Shown piece by piece: positions 36,366 to 46,164 of a stretch of DNA of 64,000 nucleotides; the first letter of the stretch is position 1, and each line of letters begins with the position of its first letter. Location of the stretch: the NCBI RefSeq assembly GCF_900142015.1, contig NZ_FQZN01000014.1, positions 62,001 through 126,000 of the forward strand, read 5' to 3'. A program made the position numbers and the translations under genes. The notes beneath the pieces were generated by a model. The model was not told the origin of the DNA. It ran no database searches and saw nothing but the letters and a program-made list of their open reading frames with translations. This DNA comes from Bacteroides stercorirosoris. Lineage in GTDB: Bacteria; Bacteroidota; Bacteroidia; Bacteroidales; Bacteroidaceae.

Positions 36366-38060
36366 ATGTGTGGAATAACAGGCATCTTCAACATCCAATC
36401 TCAATCCCAGGAATTGAGAAGTAAAGCGCTGAAAATGGCGCAGAAAATCCGTCACCGCGGACCCGACTGGAGTGGTATCTACGTAGGTGGCAGTGCCATC
36501 CTGGCACACGAACGGCTTTCCATCGTCGACCCCGAAAGCGGTGGGCAGCCTTTGTACTCATCCGACAACAAACAAATCCTCGCCGTAAACGGTGAAATCT
36601 ATAACCACCGCGAAATACGTGCCCGTTATGCCGGGAAATACACTTTCCGGACAGGTTCGGACTGCGAAGTCATCCTCGCCCTCTACAAGGACCGGGGCAT
36701 CGACTTTCTTGAAGAATTGAACGGCATCTTCGCTTTCGCCCTCTATGACGAGGAAACCGATGATTTCCTCATCGCCCGTGACCCGATTGGCGTCATCCCT
36801 CTCTATATAGGCCATGACGACCAAGGCCACATCTACGTGGGCAGCGAACTGAAAGCGCTTGAAGGTTTTTGCGACGAATACGAGCCTTTCCTCCCCGGCC
36901 ATTACTATCGGGGAAGCGAAGGCAAGATGCAACGCTGGTACAAGCGCAACTGGACCGAATATGACACCGTAAAGTCAGACGACACCGCCGCCCGCCATGC
37001 CACACGTCAGGAAATAGACAGCATAAAGCTTTCTCTCGAAGCTGCCGTCCAGCGCCAACTCATGTCCGATGTTCCTTACGGGGTACTCCTTTCCGGTGGA
37101 CTCGACTCCTCCGTCATTTCTGCCATTGCCAAAAAGTATGCCCGCAAGCGCATCGAAACCAACAACCAAAGCGAAGCCTGGTGGCCGCAACTCCACTCCT
37201 TCGCCGTCGGCCTGCGCGGTGCACCGGACTTGATAAAAGCCCGTGAAGTGGCCGAATACATCGGCACCGTCCATCACGAAATCAACTATACCGTGCAAGA
37301 AGGTCTCGATGCCTTGCGCGACGTCATTTACTTTATCGAAACCTACGACGTCACCACCGTCCGCGCTTCCACACCGATGTACCTGCTGGCACGTGTCATC
37401 AAGAGTATGGGTATCAAGATGGTGCTCAGCGGTGAAGGAGCTGACGAAGTTTTCGGAGGATATCTCTACTTCCACAAAGCGCCCACCCCGCAAGCTTTCC
37501 ATGAAGAGACGGTACGCAAACTCTCCAAACTGCACATGTACGATTGCCTGCGTGCCAACAAGAGCCTGGCCGCTTGGGGAGTGGAAGGGCGTGTACCTTT
37601 TCTTGATAAAGAATTCCTGGATGTAGCCATGAGCTTGAATCCCGCCGTCAAGATGTGTCCGGGCAAAGAAGTAGAGAAACGCATCGTCCGCGAGGCTTTC
37701 GAGGATATGCTGCCCGAAAGTGTGGCCTGGCGACAGAAAGAACAGTTTTCGGACGGTGTAGGCTACAACTGGATTGATACGCTGAAAGCCGTCACATCTG
37801 CTGCCGTCACCGACCACCAGATGGAGCATGTGGCCGAACGATTCCCCATCAATCCACCGCAGAACAAAGAGGAGTATTATTACCGCAGCATCTTCGAAGA
37901 GCACTTCCCCAGCCGGTCGGCAGCTTTCAGTGTTCCCAGCGTCCCCAGCGTGGCATGTTCCACAGCCGAAGCCCTTACCTGGGATGCCACACTGCAAGGA
38001 AAGAATGATCCGAGCGGACGCGCTGTGGTAGGAGTGCACGAAGCGGCATATACATTATAA
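36366..38060 (+). CDS. asnB: Asparagine synthase B (glutamine-hydrolysing)
   Basis: 564 residues. Nucleophile Cys2 (MCGITGIFN), Ntn glutaminase to about residue 200 (IRHRGPDWSG, AHERLSIVD, VNGEIYNH, RTGSDCEVIL), then the ATP pyrophosphatase synthetase domain with PP-motif VLLSGGLDSSVIS (near 240) and VLSGEGADEVFGGYLYFHKAP (near 355). It makes asparagine from aspartate, ATP and glutamine. Third gene of the gltB-gltD-asnB operon; ended by the phased repeat at 38067. Confidence 0.96.
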   Translation: MCGITGIFNIQSQSQELRSKALKMAQKIRHRGPDWSGIYVGGSAILAHERLSIVDPESGGQPLYSSDNKQILAVNGEIYNHREIRARYAGKYTFRTGSDCEVILALYKDRGIDFLEELNGIFAFALYDEETDDFLIARDPIGVIPLYIGHDDQGHIYVGSELKALEGFCDEYEPFLPGHYYRGSEGKMQRWYKRNWTEYDTVKSDDTAARHATRQEIDSIKLSLEAAVQRQLMSDVPYGVLLSGGLDSSVISAIAKKYARKRIETNNQSEAWWPQLHSFAVGLRGAPDLIKAREVAEYIGTVHHEINYTVQEGLDALRDVIYFIETYDVTTVRASTPMYLLARVIKSMGIKMVLSGEGADEVFGGYLYFHKAPTPQAFHEETVRKLSKLHMYDCLRANKSLAAWGVEGRVPFLDKEFLDVAMSLNPAVKMCPGKEVEKRIVREAFEDMLPESVAWRQKEQFSDGVGYNWIDTLKAVTSAAVTDHQMEHVAERFPINPPQNKEEYYYRSIFEEHFPSRSAAFSVPSVPSVACSTAEALTWDATLQGKNDPSGRAVVGVHEAAYTL

Positions 38061-38066
38061 AATAGT

Positions 38067-38211
38067 AATGCCACACTTCAGCAAGTAAAATGCCACACTT
38101 GAATGAACACAATGCCACACTTCGTGATTGTTGAAGTGTGGCATCATCCTCATTATAGTGTGGCATTTTACTTGCTGAAGTGTGGCATTATGACTACTCA
38201 GATGTGGCATT
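38067..38211. repeat. Phased 22-bp-period repeat with 33-bp perfect inverted arms (locus B)
   Basis: Forward AATGCCACACTT(C) units start at 38067, 38089 and 38111. Inverted units end at 38145, 38167, 38189 and 38211. All steps are exactly 22 bp. Bases 38067-38099 are the exact reverse complement of 38157-38189. It starts 6 bp past the asnB stop and lies 5' of the potA promoter. Same unit and arm length as locus A but different 9-base spacers. It fills most of the first half of the 323-bp gene-free stretch 38061-38383. Confidence 0.95.
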
Positions 38212-38288
38212 TCCCTCATACTGTTTCCCCTCGCTGCCAACAAACAACTAATGCTTTATATCTAAATATAACTTCTCTCCCCCTCCTC

Positions 38289-38319
38289 TTTCATATTCCC
38301 GATTAATTCCCTACCTTTG
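38289..38319 (+). promoter_or_regulatory. Promoter of potABC
   Basis: TTTC (38289-38292), 19 bp, TACCTTTG (38312-38319). A hairpin GCTTTTT-TCG-AAAAAGC (38324-38340) follows at the expected transcript start, then the potA ATG at 38384. Confidence 0.6.
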
Positions 38320-38383
38320 CCCCGCTTTTTTCGAAAAAGCAGAATTCGTTCAATTCGTTTTTGGGTTAAACTTAATAACGCTT

Positions 38384-39808
38384 ATGCAAAAGTCTGACTG
38401 CATCATTGGTGTAGAGCACGTATCGAAATACTTCGGAGACAAAGCCGTACTGAATGATGTAAACCTCTCTGTCCGTAAGGGCGAATTTGTAACTATCCTG
38501 GGACCCTCCGGCTGTGGCAAGACTACCTTGCTTCGCCTGATAGCCGGTTTCCAGACCGCCTCGGAAGGCATCATCACCATCGGCGGACGTGACATCACCC
38601 AGACACCGCCGCACCAGCGACCGGTGAACACCGTCTTCCAGAAGTATGCTCTCTTCCCTCATCTGAATGTGTACAACAACATCGCCTTCGGACTGAAACT
38701 CAAGAAAATGCCCGAAGCCACTATCGGCAAGAAGGTGAAGCAAGCCCTCCGCATGGTAGGCATGACGGATTACGAAGACCGTGACGTCGACTCCCTCTCC
38801 GGCGGGCAACAGCAGCGCGTAGCCATCGCCCGCGCCATCGTCAACGAACCGGAAGTGTTGCTACTGGACGAACCCCTCGCCGCCCTCGACCTGAAAATGC
38901 GCAAGGACATGCAGATGGAACTGAAGGAGATGCACCAGAAGCTCGGCATCACCTTCATCTACGTCACCCACGACCAGGAAGAAGCCCTCACCCTGAGCGA
39001 CACCATCGTCGTGATGAGCGAAGGCCGCATCCAGCAGATAGGTACCCCGACCGACATTTACAACGAGCCTATCAACTCTTTCGTTGCCGACTTCATCGGC
39101 GAGAGCAACATCCTGAACGGACTCATGCTCCAAGATAAATCCGTCTCCTTTGCCGGACACGAATTTGAGTGTGTGGACAAGGGCTTCGGCGTCAATACCC
39201 CTGTCGATGTCGTCCTCCGTCCCGAAGACATTTATATCTTCGAGCCTTCTGCCGCCGCCCAACTGACAGGCACCGTCACCTCCTGCATCTTCAAAGGCGT
39301 GCACTACGAAATGATGGTGCAGACCAACGAAGGTTACGAATTCATGGTGCAGGACTATCACAGCTTCGAAGCCGGACGCCAGGTGGGCCTGCTCGTAAAG
39401 CCCTTCGATATCCACGTCATGAAGAAGGAACGCACCTGCAACACTTTCGCCGGACGACTGATCGACGGACAGCACGTCGAGTTCCTCGGCTATACCTTTG
39501 AGTGCGCTGAAGTGCAAGGCATCGAGCCGGGCAGCGACGTACAGGTGGAGATTGATTTCCAGAACGTCATCCTCGAAGATAACGAAGAAGACGGCCATCT
39601 GACTGGTGAAGTGAAATTCATCCTCTACAAAGGCAACCATTACCATCTCACCGTGTTTACGGACTGGGATGAAGATATCTTTGTCGACACCAACGACGTC
39701 TGGGACGACGGCGACCGCGTCGGCATCACCATCGCTCCGCAGAACATCCGGGTGATGAAACCCTCTGCTATTGTTGAACCCACTAATAAGAAAGGAAGTG
39801 CTCAGTAA
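38384..39808 (+). CDS. potA: Spermidine/putrescine ABC transporter ATPase, with extra C-terminal TOBE-like repeat
   Basis: 474 residues, about 100 longer than usual PotA. ABC domain: Walker [10 protein letters not shown] (40-48), Q-loop [10 protein letters not shown], signature LSGGQQQR (138-145), Walker B LLLDEP (159-164), His196 in [12 protein letters not shown] domain follows (about 240-345, [16 protein letters not shown]), then a second similar block (about 350-465) that repeats the layout [20 protein letters not shown] ... [16 protein letters not shown]. It energises polyamine uptake with the two permeases. Its stop lies 11 bp past the likely potB GTG start. Confidence 0.92.
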   Translation: MQKSDCIIGVEHVSKYFGDKAVLNDVNLSVRKGEFVTILGPSGCGKTTLLRLIAGFQTASEGIITIGGRDITQTPPHQRPVNTVFQKYALFPHLNVYNNIAFGLKLKKMPEATIGKKVKQALRMVGMTDYEDRDVDSLSGGQQQRVAIARAIVNEPEVLLLDEPLAALDLKMRKDMQMELKEMHQKLGITFIYVTHDQEEALTLSDTIVVMSEGRIQQIGTPTDIYNEPINSFVADFIGESNILNGLMLQDKSVSFAGHEFECVDKGFGVNTPVDVVLRPEDIYIFEPSAAAQLTGTVTSCIFKGVHYEMMVQTNEGYEFMVQDYHSFEAGRQVGLLVKPFDIHVMKKERTCNTFAGRLIDGQHVEFLGYTFECAEVQGIEPGSDVQVEIDFQNVILEDNEEDGHLTGEVKFILYKGNHYHLTVFTDWDEDIFVDTNDVWDDGDRVGITIAPQNIRVMKPSAIVEPTNKKGSAQ

Positions 39809-40598
39809 TATATCCCGCTTCTTCATGCGTCGCCGGAACTGGACTGTTCCCTACGCTCTGTTTCTCGTCATCTTCGTGGTGATGCCCTTGTTGCTCATTG
39901 TGCTCTATGCTTTCACGGACGCCGAGGGCGCGTTCACATTCGCCAACTTCCGCAAGTTCATGGTGCACCCCGAAGCCATCAACACATTTGTTTACTCCAT
40001 CGGGATAGCCGTCATCACCACGCTGGCATGCTTCATACTGGGTTATCCCGCAGCTTATATCCTGAGTCAGAAACGCTTCAACACTTCCCAGACCATGGTT
40101 GTACTGTTCATCCTGCCTATGTGGGTGAACATCCTGATACGCACACTTGCCACCGTGGCGCTGTTCGACTTCCTCAACCTGCCGTTGGGCGAAGGTGCGC
40201 TGGTGTTCGGTATGGTCTACAACTTTCTGCCGTTCATGATATACCCCATCTACAACACGTTGCAGAAGATGGACGGCAGTCTGATAGAAGCCGCCCAAGA
40301 CTTGGGCGCTACGCCCCTGCAAGTGTTCCGGAAGGTGATTCTGCCCCTCTCCATGCCGGGCATCATGAGTGGCGTGGTGATGGTTTTCATGCCCACCGTC
40401 TCCACCTTTGCCATTGCCGAATTGCTGACAATGAACAATATCAAACTGTTCGGTACCACCGTGCAGGAGAGCATTTATAACGGAATGTGGAACTACGGCG
40501 CTGCCCTGTCGCTCATCATGCTGTTGCTGATTGGCGTCACTGCCTTGTTTACGAACGAGAACGACAGTGCTCAAAATGAAAGCGGAGGTGTGATATGA
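39798..40598 (+). CDS. potB: Spermidine/putrescine ABC transporter permease PotB
   Basis: 266 residues from the GTG at 39798, with AAAGGA immediately upstream and overlap with the potA stop; the ATG at 39825 is the alternative start. Six transmembrane helices and the cytoplasmic EAA loop ([31 protein letters not shown]) that docks on PotA. Its stop overlaps the potC start (ATGA). It pairs with PotC as the membrane channel of polyamine import. Confidence 0.92.
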   Translation: MLSNISRFFMRRRNWTVPYALFLVIFVVMPLLLIVLYAFTDAEGAFTFANFRKFMVHPEAINTFVYSIGIAVITTLACFILGYPAAYILSQKRFNTSQTMVVLFILPMWVNILIRTLATVALFDFLNLPLGEGALVFGMVYNFLPFMIYPIYNTLQKMDGSLIEAAQDLGATPLQVFRKVILPLSMPGIMSGVVMVFMPTVSTFAIAELLTMNNIKLFGTTVQESIYNGMWNYGAALSLIMLLLIGVTALFTNENDSAQNESGGVI

Positions 40599-41386
40599 TG
40601 ACACGTATATTTGCCAAAGGATATTTGTGGCTGCTGTTGGCGCTGCTCTATTCGCCCATCCTGATTATTATGATTTTCTCCTTCACCGAAGCCAAGGTGC
40701 TGGGCAATTGGACAGGGTTCTCCACCAAATTATACAGTTCACTCTTCACCGGCGGGATGCACCACTCGCTGATGAGTGCCATCTGGAACACATTTGCCAT
40801 CGCGCTGATTGCGGCTACGGCATCTACCTTGCTGGGCAGCCTGGCAGCCATCGGCATCTTCAACCTGCGTTCCCGTGCCCGGCAAGTGATGAACTTCACC
40901 AATGCCATACCGATGATGAATGCAGACATCATCACAGGTGTGTCGCTATTCCTGTTGTTTGTCAGCTTCGGCATCTCACAAGGATTCACAACGGTGGTGC
41001 TGGCACATATCACTTTCTGTACTCCGTATGTAGTGCTCAGTGTCATGCCCCGCCTGAAAAAGATGAATCAGAACGTTTACGAAGCCGCCCTCGACCTGGG
41101 CGCTACGCCTTTCCAGGCATTGCGGAAGGTTATCTTTCCGGAGATCCTGCCGGGAATGATAAGCGGGTTCATCCTTGCTTTCACCCTTTCCATTGATGAT
41201 TTCGCAGTGACCATTTTCACCATCGGAAACGAAGGTCTGGAAACGCTTTCCACCTATATCTATGCCGATGCGCGCAAGGGGGGATTAACCCCGGAATTGC
41301 GCCCGCTGTCAACTATCATCTTCGTAACGGTGTTAGTGCTGCTGATTGTGATAAACAAGAGAGCGGAACGTTCAAAGAAAGAATAA
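40595..41386 (+). CDS. potC: Spermidine/putrescine ABC transporter permease PotC
   Basis: 263 residues, six transmembrane helices and EAA loop VYEAALDLGATPFQALRKVIFPEILPGMISG. Starts MMTRIF; the second ATG is equally possible. Translationally coupled to potB by a 4-base overlap. After its stop comes a 166-bp REPIN-like repeat that separates it from potD. Confidence 0.93.
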   Translation: MMTRIFAKGYLWLLLALLYSPILIIMIFSFTEAKVLGNWTGFSTKLYSSLFTGGMHHSLMSAIWNTFAIALIAATASTLLGSLAAIGIFNLRSRARQVMNFTNAIPMMNADIITGVSLFLLFVSFGISQGFTTVVLAHITFCTPYVVLSVMPRLKKMNQNVYEAALDLGATPFQALRKVIFPEILPGMISGFILAFTLSIDDFAVTIFTIGNEGLETLSTYIYADARKGGLTPELRPLSTIIFVTVLVLLIVINKRAERSKKE

Positions 41387-41393
41387 AAACAAA

Positions 41394-41559
41394 AATGATA
41401 ATTTAGCGGCTTTGCCGCTAAAAATTGACAATTAACAATTGACAATTGACAATTACCATTCGGAACGATTGTTTAAGCACAATATAGCGCAGCCTAATTG
41501 TTAATTGTCAATTGTCAATTGTCAATTTTTAGCGGGCATCCGCCCGCTAAATTATCATT
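41394..41559 (+). repeat. REPIN-like element, copy A (166 bp), between potC and potD
   Basis: Layout: hairpin AATGATAATTTAGCGGC...; 7-bp units AATTGAC/AATTAAC; a core with CATTCGGAACGATTG, TTTAAGCACAATATAGCGC and AGCCT; inverted 7-bp units AATTGTY; second hairpin with AGCGGGCATCCGCCCGCT; end ATTATCATT. Read on the other strand it matches 52801-52973 except for one missing 7-bp unit and one base. Confidence 0.95.
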
Positions 41560-41580
41560 TACCACATAATCATATCAACA

Positions 41581-42894
41581 ATGAAGAAATACATACCCCT
41601 CCTCCTCTGCATCCTTCTTCTCGCTTCTTGCACCAGCTCCGGCGAGAAACGTAGCCGTGTCCTCAAAGTCTACAACTGGGCTGACTACATCGACGAGAAT
41701 GTCCTTGCCGAATTCCCCGCCTGGTACAAAGAACAAACAGGCGAAGACATCCGCATCATCTACCAGGTATTCGACATCAACGAAATCATGCTCACCAAAA
41801 TCGAGCGTGGGCAGGAAGACTTCGACCTCATATGCCCCTCGGAATACATCATTGAGCGTATGTTGAAAAAGGATCTCCTCCTCCCCATCAACCGCGACTT
41901 CGGCAAAACCCCGGATTACATCCCCAACATCTCCCCTTACATCCGGAAAGAACTGGAGAAAATCAGCCAGCCCGGCCGCCACACCAACGACTACGTTGTT
42001 CCCTATATGTGGGGTACTGCCGGCATTCTCTATAACAAGAAGTTCAAAACCCTCGAAGAAGTCAGCACCTGGGGATGCCTTTGGGATGCCGTCAACCGTG
42101 GTAAAATCTTGATGAAGGACAGTTACCGCGACGCTTACGGAACTGCCATCATCTACGCCCACGCCCGCCAGCTTGCCGACAGCACCATCACCGTGGAACA
42201 ACTGATGAACGATAATTCCCCCGAAGCCATCGCCTTGGCAGAGCAATATCTGAAATCCATGAAACCCAATATCGCCGGGTGGGAAGCCGACTTCGGCAAA
42301 GAGATGATGACCAAGAACAAGGCATGGCTCAACCTCACATGGAGCGGTGATGCCGTCTGGGCCATCGAAGAAGCCGAAGCTGTGGGTGTCAGCCTCGATT
42401 ATACGGTTCCCCGCGAAGGCAGCAACATCTGGTACGATGGCTGGGCCATCCCCAAGTACGCCCGCAACGTGAAAGCCGCCAGTTACTTCATCAACTACCT
42501 TTGCCAACCGGACATTGCCCTGCGCAACATGGATGCCATAGGTTACGTCAGTGCCGTAGCAACCGCCGAAATCATGGAGGCAAAGATTGATACGACTCTT
42601 GAACAGTTCTCCGACCTCAGCTACTTCTTTGGCCCCGGAGCAGACAGCATTCAAATCAATCCTATCCAGTACCCCGACCGTCAAGTAGTAGAGCGCTGTG
42701 CCATGATCCGCGACTTTGGCGACCGCACGGAACTCGTCCTTGAAATGTGGAGCCGCGTCAAAGGTGATAATCTGAACACTGGTATTGTGCTCCTTATCTT
42801 TGCCGTTTTCGGTGCACTATTTGTCTGGATTGTATGGAAACGGATCAGTATCTATAAGCAGAAGAAACGCCATCGCCGTCGCAGACGGAGATAG
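41581..42894 (+). CDS. potD: Spermidine/putrescine-binding lipoprotein with C-terminal membrane helix
   Basis: 437 residues. Lipobox LLASC (Cys17). The extracytoplasmic solute-binding body contains VYNWADYIDENVL, FDINEIMLTKIERGQEDFDLICPSEYIIERM, YMWGTAGILYN and WYDGWAIPKYARNVKAASYFINYLCQP, typical PotD/PotF blocks. Unusually a hydrophobic helix (about 400-419, TGIVLLIFAVFGALFVWIVW) and a strongly basic tail ending HRRRRRR follow, so the protein may be held both by lipid and by a C-terminal helix near PotBC. It captures polyamines for PotABC. Confidence 0.92.
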   Translation: MKKYIPLLLCILLLASCTSSGEKRSRVLKVYNWADYIDENVLAEFPAWYKEQTGEDIRIIYQVFDINEIMLTKIERGQEDFDLICPSEYIIERMLKKDLLLPINRDFGKTPDYIPNISPYIRKELEKISQPGRHTNDYVVPYMWGTAGILYNKKFKTLEEVSTWGCLWDAVNRGKILMKDSYRDAYGTAIIYAHARQLADSTITVEQLMNDNSPEAIALAEQYLKSMKPNIAGWEADFGKEMMTKNKAWLNLTWSGDAVWAIEEAEAVGVSLDYTVPREGSNIWYDGWAIPKYARNVKAASYFINYLCQPDIALRNMDAIGYVSAVATAEIMEAKIDTTLEQFSDLSYFFGPGADSIQINPIQYPDRQVVERCAMIRDFGDRTELVLEMWSRVKGDNLNTGIVLLIFAVFGALFVWIVWKRISIYKQKKRHRRRRRR

Positions 42895-42955
42895 TAGTTA
42901 TTAAATATTATCGAATTATTTCGTAACTTGCAACGAATTTAAAAATCACGCACCT

Positions 42956-43726
42956 ATGAAACTGAAAAACCTTTTATTCGCCTCTATCCTGACTATTGCC
43001 GCATACGGCACTGTACAGGCACAAAACACCCAAGTTATCGCCCACCGTGGCTTCTGGAAAACTGACGGCTCCGCCCAAAACAGCATTGCCGCTCTGGTGA
43101 AAGCCGACTCCATCAACTCTTACGGCTCCGAGTTCGACGTATGGCTCACTGCCGACAATAAGCTCATCGTAGACCATGACGGTGTCTTTAAGGGTGTCCG
43201 CATGGAAACATCCACCAAGAAAGAGTGTACTTCCATCATTCTCGATAATGGGGAAAACCTCCCAACCCTGAAACAATACCTCAGCAAAGCCAAGCAACTG
43301 AAAACCCGTCTGATCCTGGAGCTTAAAGCACATAAAACTCCCGAACAGGAAACCCGAGCCGTAAAACAAATCGTGAAAATGATAAAGAAAATGGGCCTGG
43401 CAGACCGCACCGAGTACATCACCTTCTCCCGCCACGCCTGCAAAGAGTTCATCCGTCTCGCCCCGAAAGGCACTCCCGTCTACTATCTGGAAGGCGACCT
43501 CAGCCCGAAAGAGTTGAAAGAATGGGGATGCGCCGGCCCCGACTATCACTTCAGTGTATTCAAAAAACACCCCGAATGGATTAAAGAATGTCACGACCTC
43601 GGCATGAAAGTGAATGCCTGGACAGTGAACGATGCCAAAGACATGGAATGGCTTATCGGCGAAGGCGTGGACTTTATCACAACCAATGAGCCTGTATTAT
43701 TGCAGGAGATATTGAAAAGGAAATAA
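42956..43726 (+). CDS. Glycerophosphodiester phosphodiesterase family protein, secreted
   Basis: 256 residues with signal peptide (MKLKNLLFASILTIAAYGTVQAQ, cleavage about residue 22). GDPD TIM-barrel motifs: VIAHRGFWKTDGSAQNSIAAL (catalytic His-Arg), SEFDVWLTADNKLIVDHDGVFKG (Glu/Asp and His), LILELKAH and VNAWTVNDAKDMEWLIGEGVDFITTNEP. It would hydrolyse glycerophosphodiesters to glycerol 3-phosphate and an alcohol in the periplasm. No partner genes; a terminator follows. Confidence 0.88.
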   Translation: MKLKNLLFASILTIAAYGTVQAQNTQVIAHRGFWKTDGSAQNSIAALVKADSINSYGSEFDVWLTADNKLIVDHDGVFKGVRMETSTKKECTSIILDNGENLPTLKQYLSKAKQLKTRLILELKAHKTPEQETRAVKQIVKMIKKMGLADRTEYITFSRHACKEFIRLAPKGTPVYYLEGDLSPKELKEWGCAGPDYHFSVFKKHPEWIKECHDLGMKVNAWTVNDAKDMEWLIGEGVDFITTNEPVLLQEILKRK

Positions 43727-43785
43727 CTTTTTTAAAGATAGTAACAAGGTGTTTCCTGAAATACATTTAGTCACCAAAAAACAAT

Positions 43786-43824
43786 AAAACCGTTTCATAA
43801 TGTCATTTATGAAATGGTTTTTTC
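43786..43824 (+). terminator. Intrinsic terminator of the phosphodiesterase gene
   Basis: Stem AAAACCGTTTCATAA / TTATGAAATGGTTTT (one G-T pair) with 6-base loop, followed by T residues. Confidence 0.8.
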
Positions 43825-43964
43825 ATTCCATAAACTTCACTTTTCTGCAAAAACCAAGCATTTACCTCCTTTTTCACACAGAATGAATATGCAGAAAGAA
43901 TTCCATAAATAACAAATCCACTAAATATCCCCCTGCAAACTTTTAAATTGAAACTTGAATAGTG

Positions 43965-44052
43965 TATATTTGCAGCGACTGAAAGATTAGACTCCTAAAA
44001 TAGAAATAAGGTATTGTTTTTATTAAATAACAATCAAAATGTCGTATCTTTG
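43965..44052 (+). promoter_or_regulatory. Two tandem -7 elements upstream of dapF
   Basis: TATATTTG (43965-43972) and TATCTTTG (44045-44052). The second lies inside an upstream in-frame extension of dapF (from 44039), which argues for the start at 44102. The rest of the 375-bp gene-free stretch 43727-44101 is AT-rich with no other feature apart from the preceding terminator. Confidence 0.55.
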
Positions 44053-44101
44053 CATCGTGATTAAAACAAAAGGAAACATTAATTCACCAACAGAGTACAA
44101 A

Positions 44102-44917
44102 ATGACAAGAATGATTAAATTCACCAAGATGCACGGAGCGGGTAACGACTACATCTATGTAGACACCACGAAATACCCCATCGAAAGTCCTGAAAAGCTT
44201 TCGGTTATATGGAGCGCCCCGCACACAGGAATTGGAAGTGACGGTCTGGTACTTATCGGCAGTTCGGACAAGGCTGATTTCAGCATGCGCATCTTCAATG
44301 CGGATGGTTCCGAAGCCAAAATGTGTGGTAACGCCAGCCGTTGCATCGGCAAATACCTATATGAATATGGATTGACCTCAAAGCCAGCAGTCACCCTCGA
44401 TACCCTTTCGGGCATCAAAGTGCTGAAGCTCCACATAAAAGACGGAAAAGTAGATACCGTCACCGTGGACATGGGCATCCCTACCGGTATGCAGGAGCAA
44501 ACCGTAGAAGCCGACGGACGGAAATTCACCGGGACCACCGTCTCAATGGGAAATCCGCATCTGGTAATCTTCGTAGATGATATAAAGGAAATAGACCTCG
44601 AAAGTATCGGCCCGAAACTGGAAAACTACCCGTCATTCCCCGGACGAATCAATGTAGAGTTCGCCCAGATACTTGAAGACGGCAAAATCCGGATGCGGGT
44701 ATGGGAAAGAGGTTCGGGCGTCACCCAAGCCTGCGGAACAGGAGCTTGCGCCACCGCCGTAGCCGCCGCCCTCACAGGAAGAGCCGGAAGATCATCAGAC
44801 ATCATCATGGATGGAGGCACACTCACCATCGAGTGGGACGAAAAAAACGGGCACGTAATGATGACCGGAGGAGCGGTCCGGGTATTCGATGGGGAGATAG
44901 AGATAATTAACGCTTAA
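44102..44917 (+). CDS. dapF: Diaminopimelate epimerase
   Basis: 271 residues from the ATG at 44102 (44111 is also possible). The two catalytic cysteines are in [16 protein letters not shown] and [15 protein letters not shown]; the N-terminus has [15 protein letters not shown]. It converts LL- to meso-diaminopimelate for peptidoglycan and lysine. Fourteen bases separate it from dapL, giving the last two steps of the aminotransferase route to meso-DAP. Confidence 0.96.
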   Translation: MTRMIKFTKMHGAGNDYIYVDTTKYPIESPEKLSVIWSAPHTGIGSDGLVLIGSSDKADFSMRIFNADGSEAKMCGNASRCIGKYLYEYGLTSKPAVTLDTLSGIKVLKLHIKDGKVDTVTVDMGIPTGMQEQTVEADGRKFTGTTVSMGNPHLVIFVDDIKEIDLESIGPKLENYPSFPGRINVEFAQILEDGKIRMRVWERGSGVTQACGTGACATAVAAALTGRAGRSSDIIMDGGTLTIEWDEKNGHVMMTGGAVRVFDGEIEIINA

Positions 44918-44931
44918 AACAACAAGAAAGT

Positions 44932-46164
44932 ATGGCATTAGTAAACGAACATTTTTTGAAATTACCGGGAAGTTATTTATTTTCAGACATAGCTAAAAAG
45001 GTGAATACTTTCAGGATAACACACCCTAAGCAAGAAGTCATCCGTCTGGGTATCGGCGACGTTACCCGGCCACTGCCACCGGCCTGCATCGAGGCGATGC
45101 ACAAGGCGGTGGACGAGATGGCAAACGGGAAGACTTTCCGCGGCTACGGCCCCGAACAGGGATACGATTTTCTGATTGAGGCCATCATCAAGCACGATTA
45201 CGCCCCGAGAGGTATTCATTTCAGCCCTACGGAAGTGTTCGTCAATGATGGAGCCAAGAGCGATACGGGTAACATCGGAGATATCCTCCGCCACGACAAC
45301 AGCGTGGGAGTGACCGACCCCATCTACCCGGTATACATAGACAGCAATGTGATGTGCGGCCGTGCCGGAGTGCTGGAAGAAGACGGCAAATGGAGCAACG
45401 TGACCTACATGCCCTGTACCGCCGAAAACAACTTCGTCCCCGAGATACCGGACAAGCGCATCGACATCGTTTATCTCTGTTACCCTAACAACCCGACGGG
45501 AACCACACTGACGAAACCTCAGTTAAAGAAATGGGTGGATTACGCACTTGCCAACGACACCCTCATCCTGTTTGATGCGGCATACGAGGCATTCATACAA
45601 GAAAAAGATGTGCCCCACTCCATCTACGAGATAAAAGGAGCCAAAAAATGTGCCATCGAATTCCGCAGCTTCTCAAAAACAGCCGGATTCACCGGGGTAC
45701 GTTGTGGATATACCGTGGTTCCGAAAGAACTGACAGCCGCCACACTGACCGGTGATCGCATCGCACTGAACCGCCTGTGGAACCGCCGTCAATGCACCAA
45801 GTTCAACGGCACCAGCTACATCACCCAACGGGCTGCCGAGGCCATATATACCCCGGAGGGCAAACGACAGATAAAGGAAAACATCGATTACTATATGAAC
45901 AACGCCCGGACGATGAAAGAAGGTCTGGAAGCAGCCGGACTGAAAGTGTACGGCGGCGTAAATGCCCCTTACATCTGGCTGAAAACACCGAACGGAGTCG
46001 GTTCGTGGCGATTCTTTGAACAAATGTTGTACGAGGCCAACGTGGTGGGGACACCCGGCGTAGGTTTCGGTCCCAGCGGAGAGGGTTACATCCGGCTGAC
46101 TGCTTTCGGCAATCACGAAGATTGCACGGAGGCGATGAAGAGAATCAGAAAATGGTTGATGTAG
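44932..46164 (+). CDS. dapL: LL-diaminopimelate aminotransferase
   Basis: 410 residues, fold-type I PLP enzyme. Blocks: [70 protein letters not shown], and PLP-lysine in [22 protein letters not shown]. It aminates tetrahydrodipicolinate directly to LL-DAP with glutamate as donor, bypassing succinylated or acetylated intermediates. The glutamate link fits its place beside ammonium-assimilation genes. Confidence 0.96.
   Translation: MALVNEHFLKLPGSYLFSDIAKKVNTFRITHPKQEVIRLGIGDVTRPLPPACIEAMHKAVDEMANGKTFRGYGPEQGYDFLIEAIIKHDYAPRGIHFSPTEVFVNDGAKSDTGNIGDILRHDNSVGVTDPIYPVYIDSNVMCGRAGVLEEDGKWSNVTYMPCTAENNFVPEIPDKRIDIVYLCYPNNPTGTTLTKPQLKKWVDYALANDTLILFDAAYEAFIQEKDVPHSIYEIKGAKKCAIEFRSFSKTAGFTGVRCGYTVVPKELTAATLTGDRIALNRLWNRRQCTKFNGTSYITQRAAEAIYTPEGKRQIKENIDYYMNNARTMKEGLEAAGLKVYGGVNAPYIWLKTPNGVGSWRFFEQMLYEANVVGTPGVGFGPSGEGYIRLTAFGNHEDCTEAMKRIRKWLM

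Noticed and set aside
36975..38039. 354-codon antisense frame opposite asnB
   Set aside because: Mirror frame caused by high-GC third positions in asnB; no start context and no domain.
38861..39826. 321-codon antisense frame opposite potA
   Set aside because: Shadow of potA; the product is a low-complexity acidic sequence with no family.
41575..42684. 369-codon antisense frame opposite potD
   Set aside because: Shadow of potD, same codon-usage artefact.
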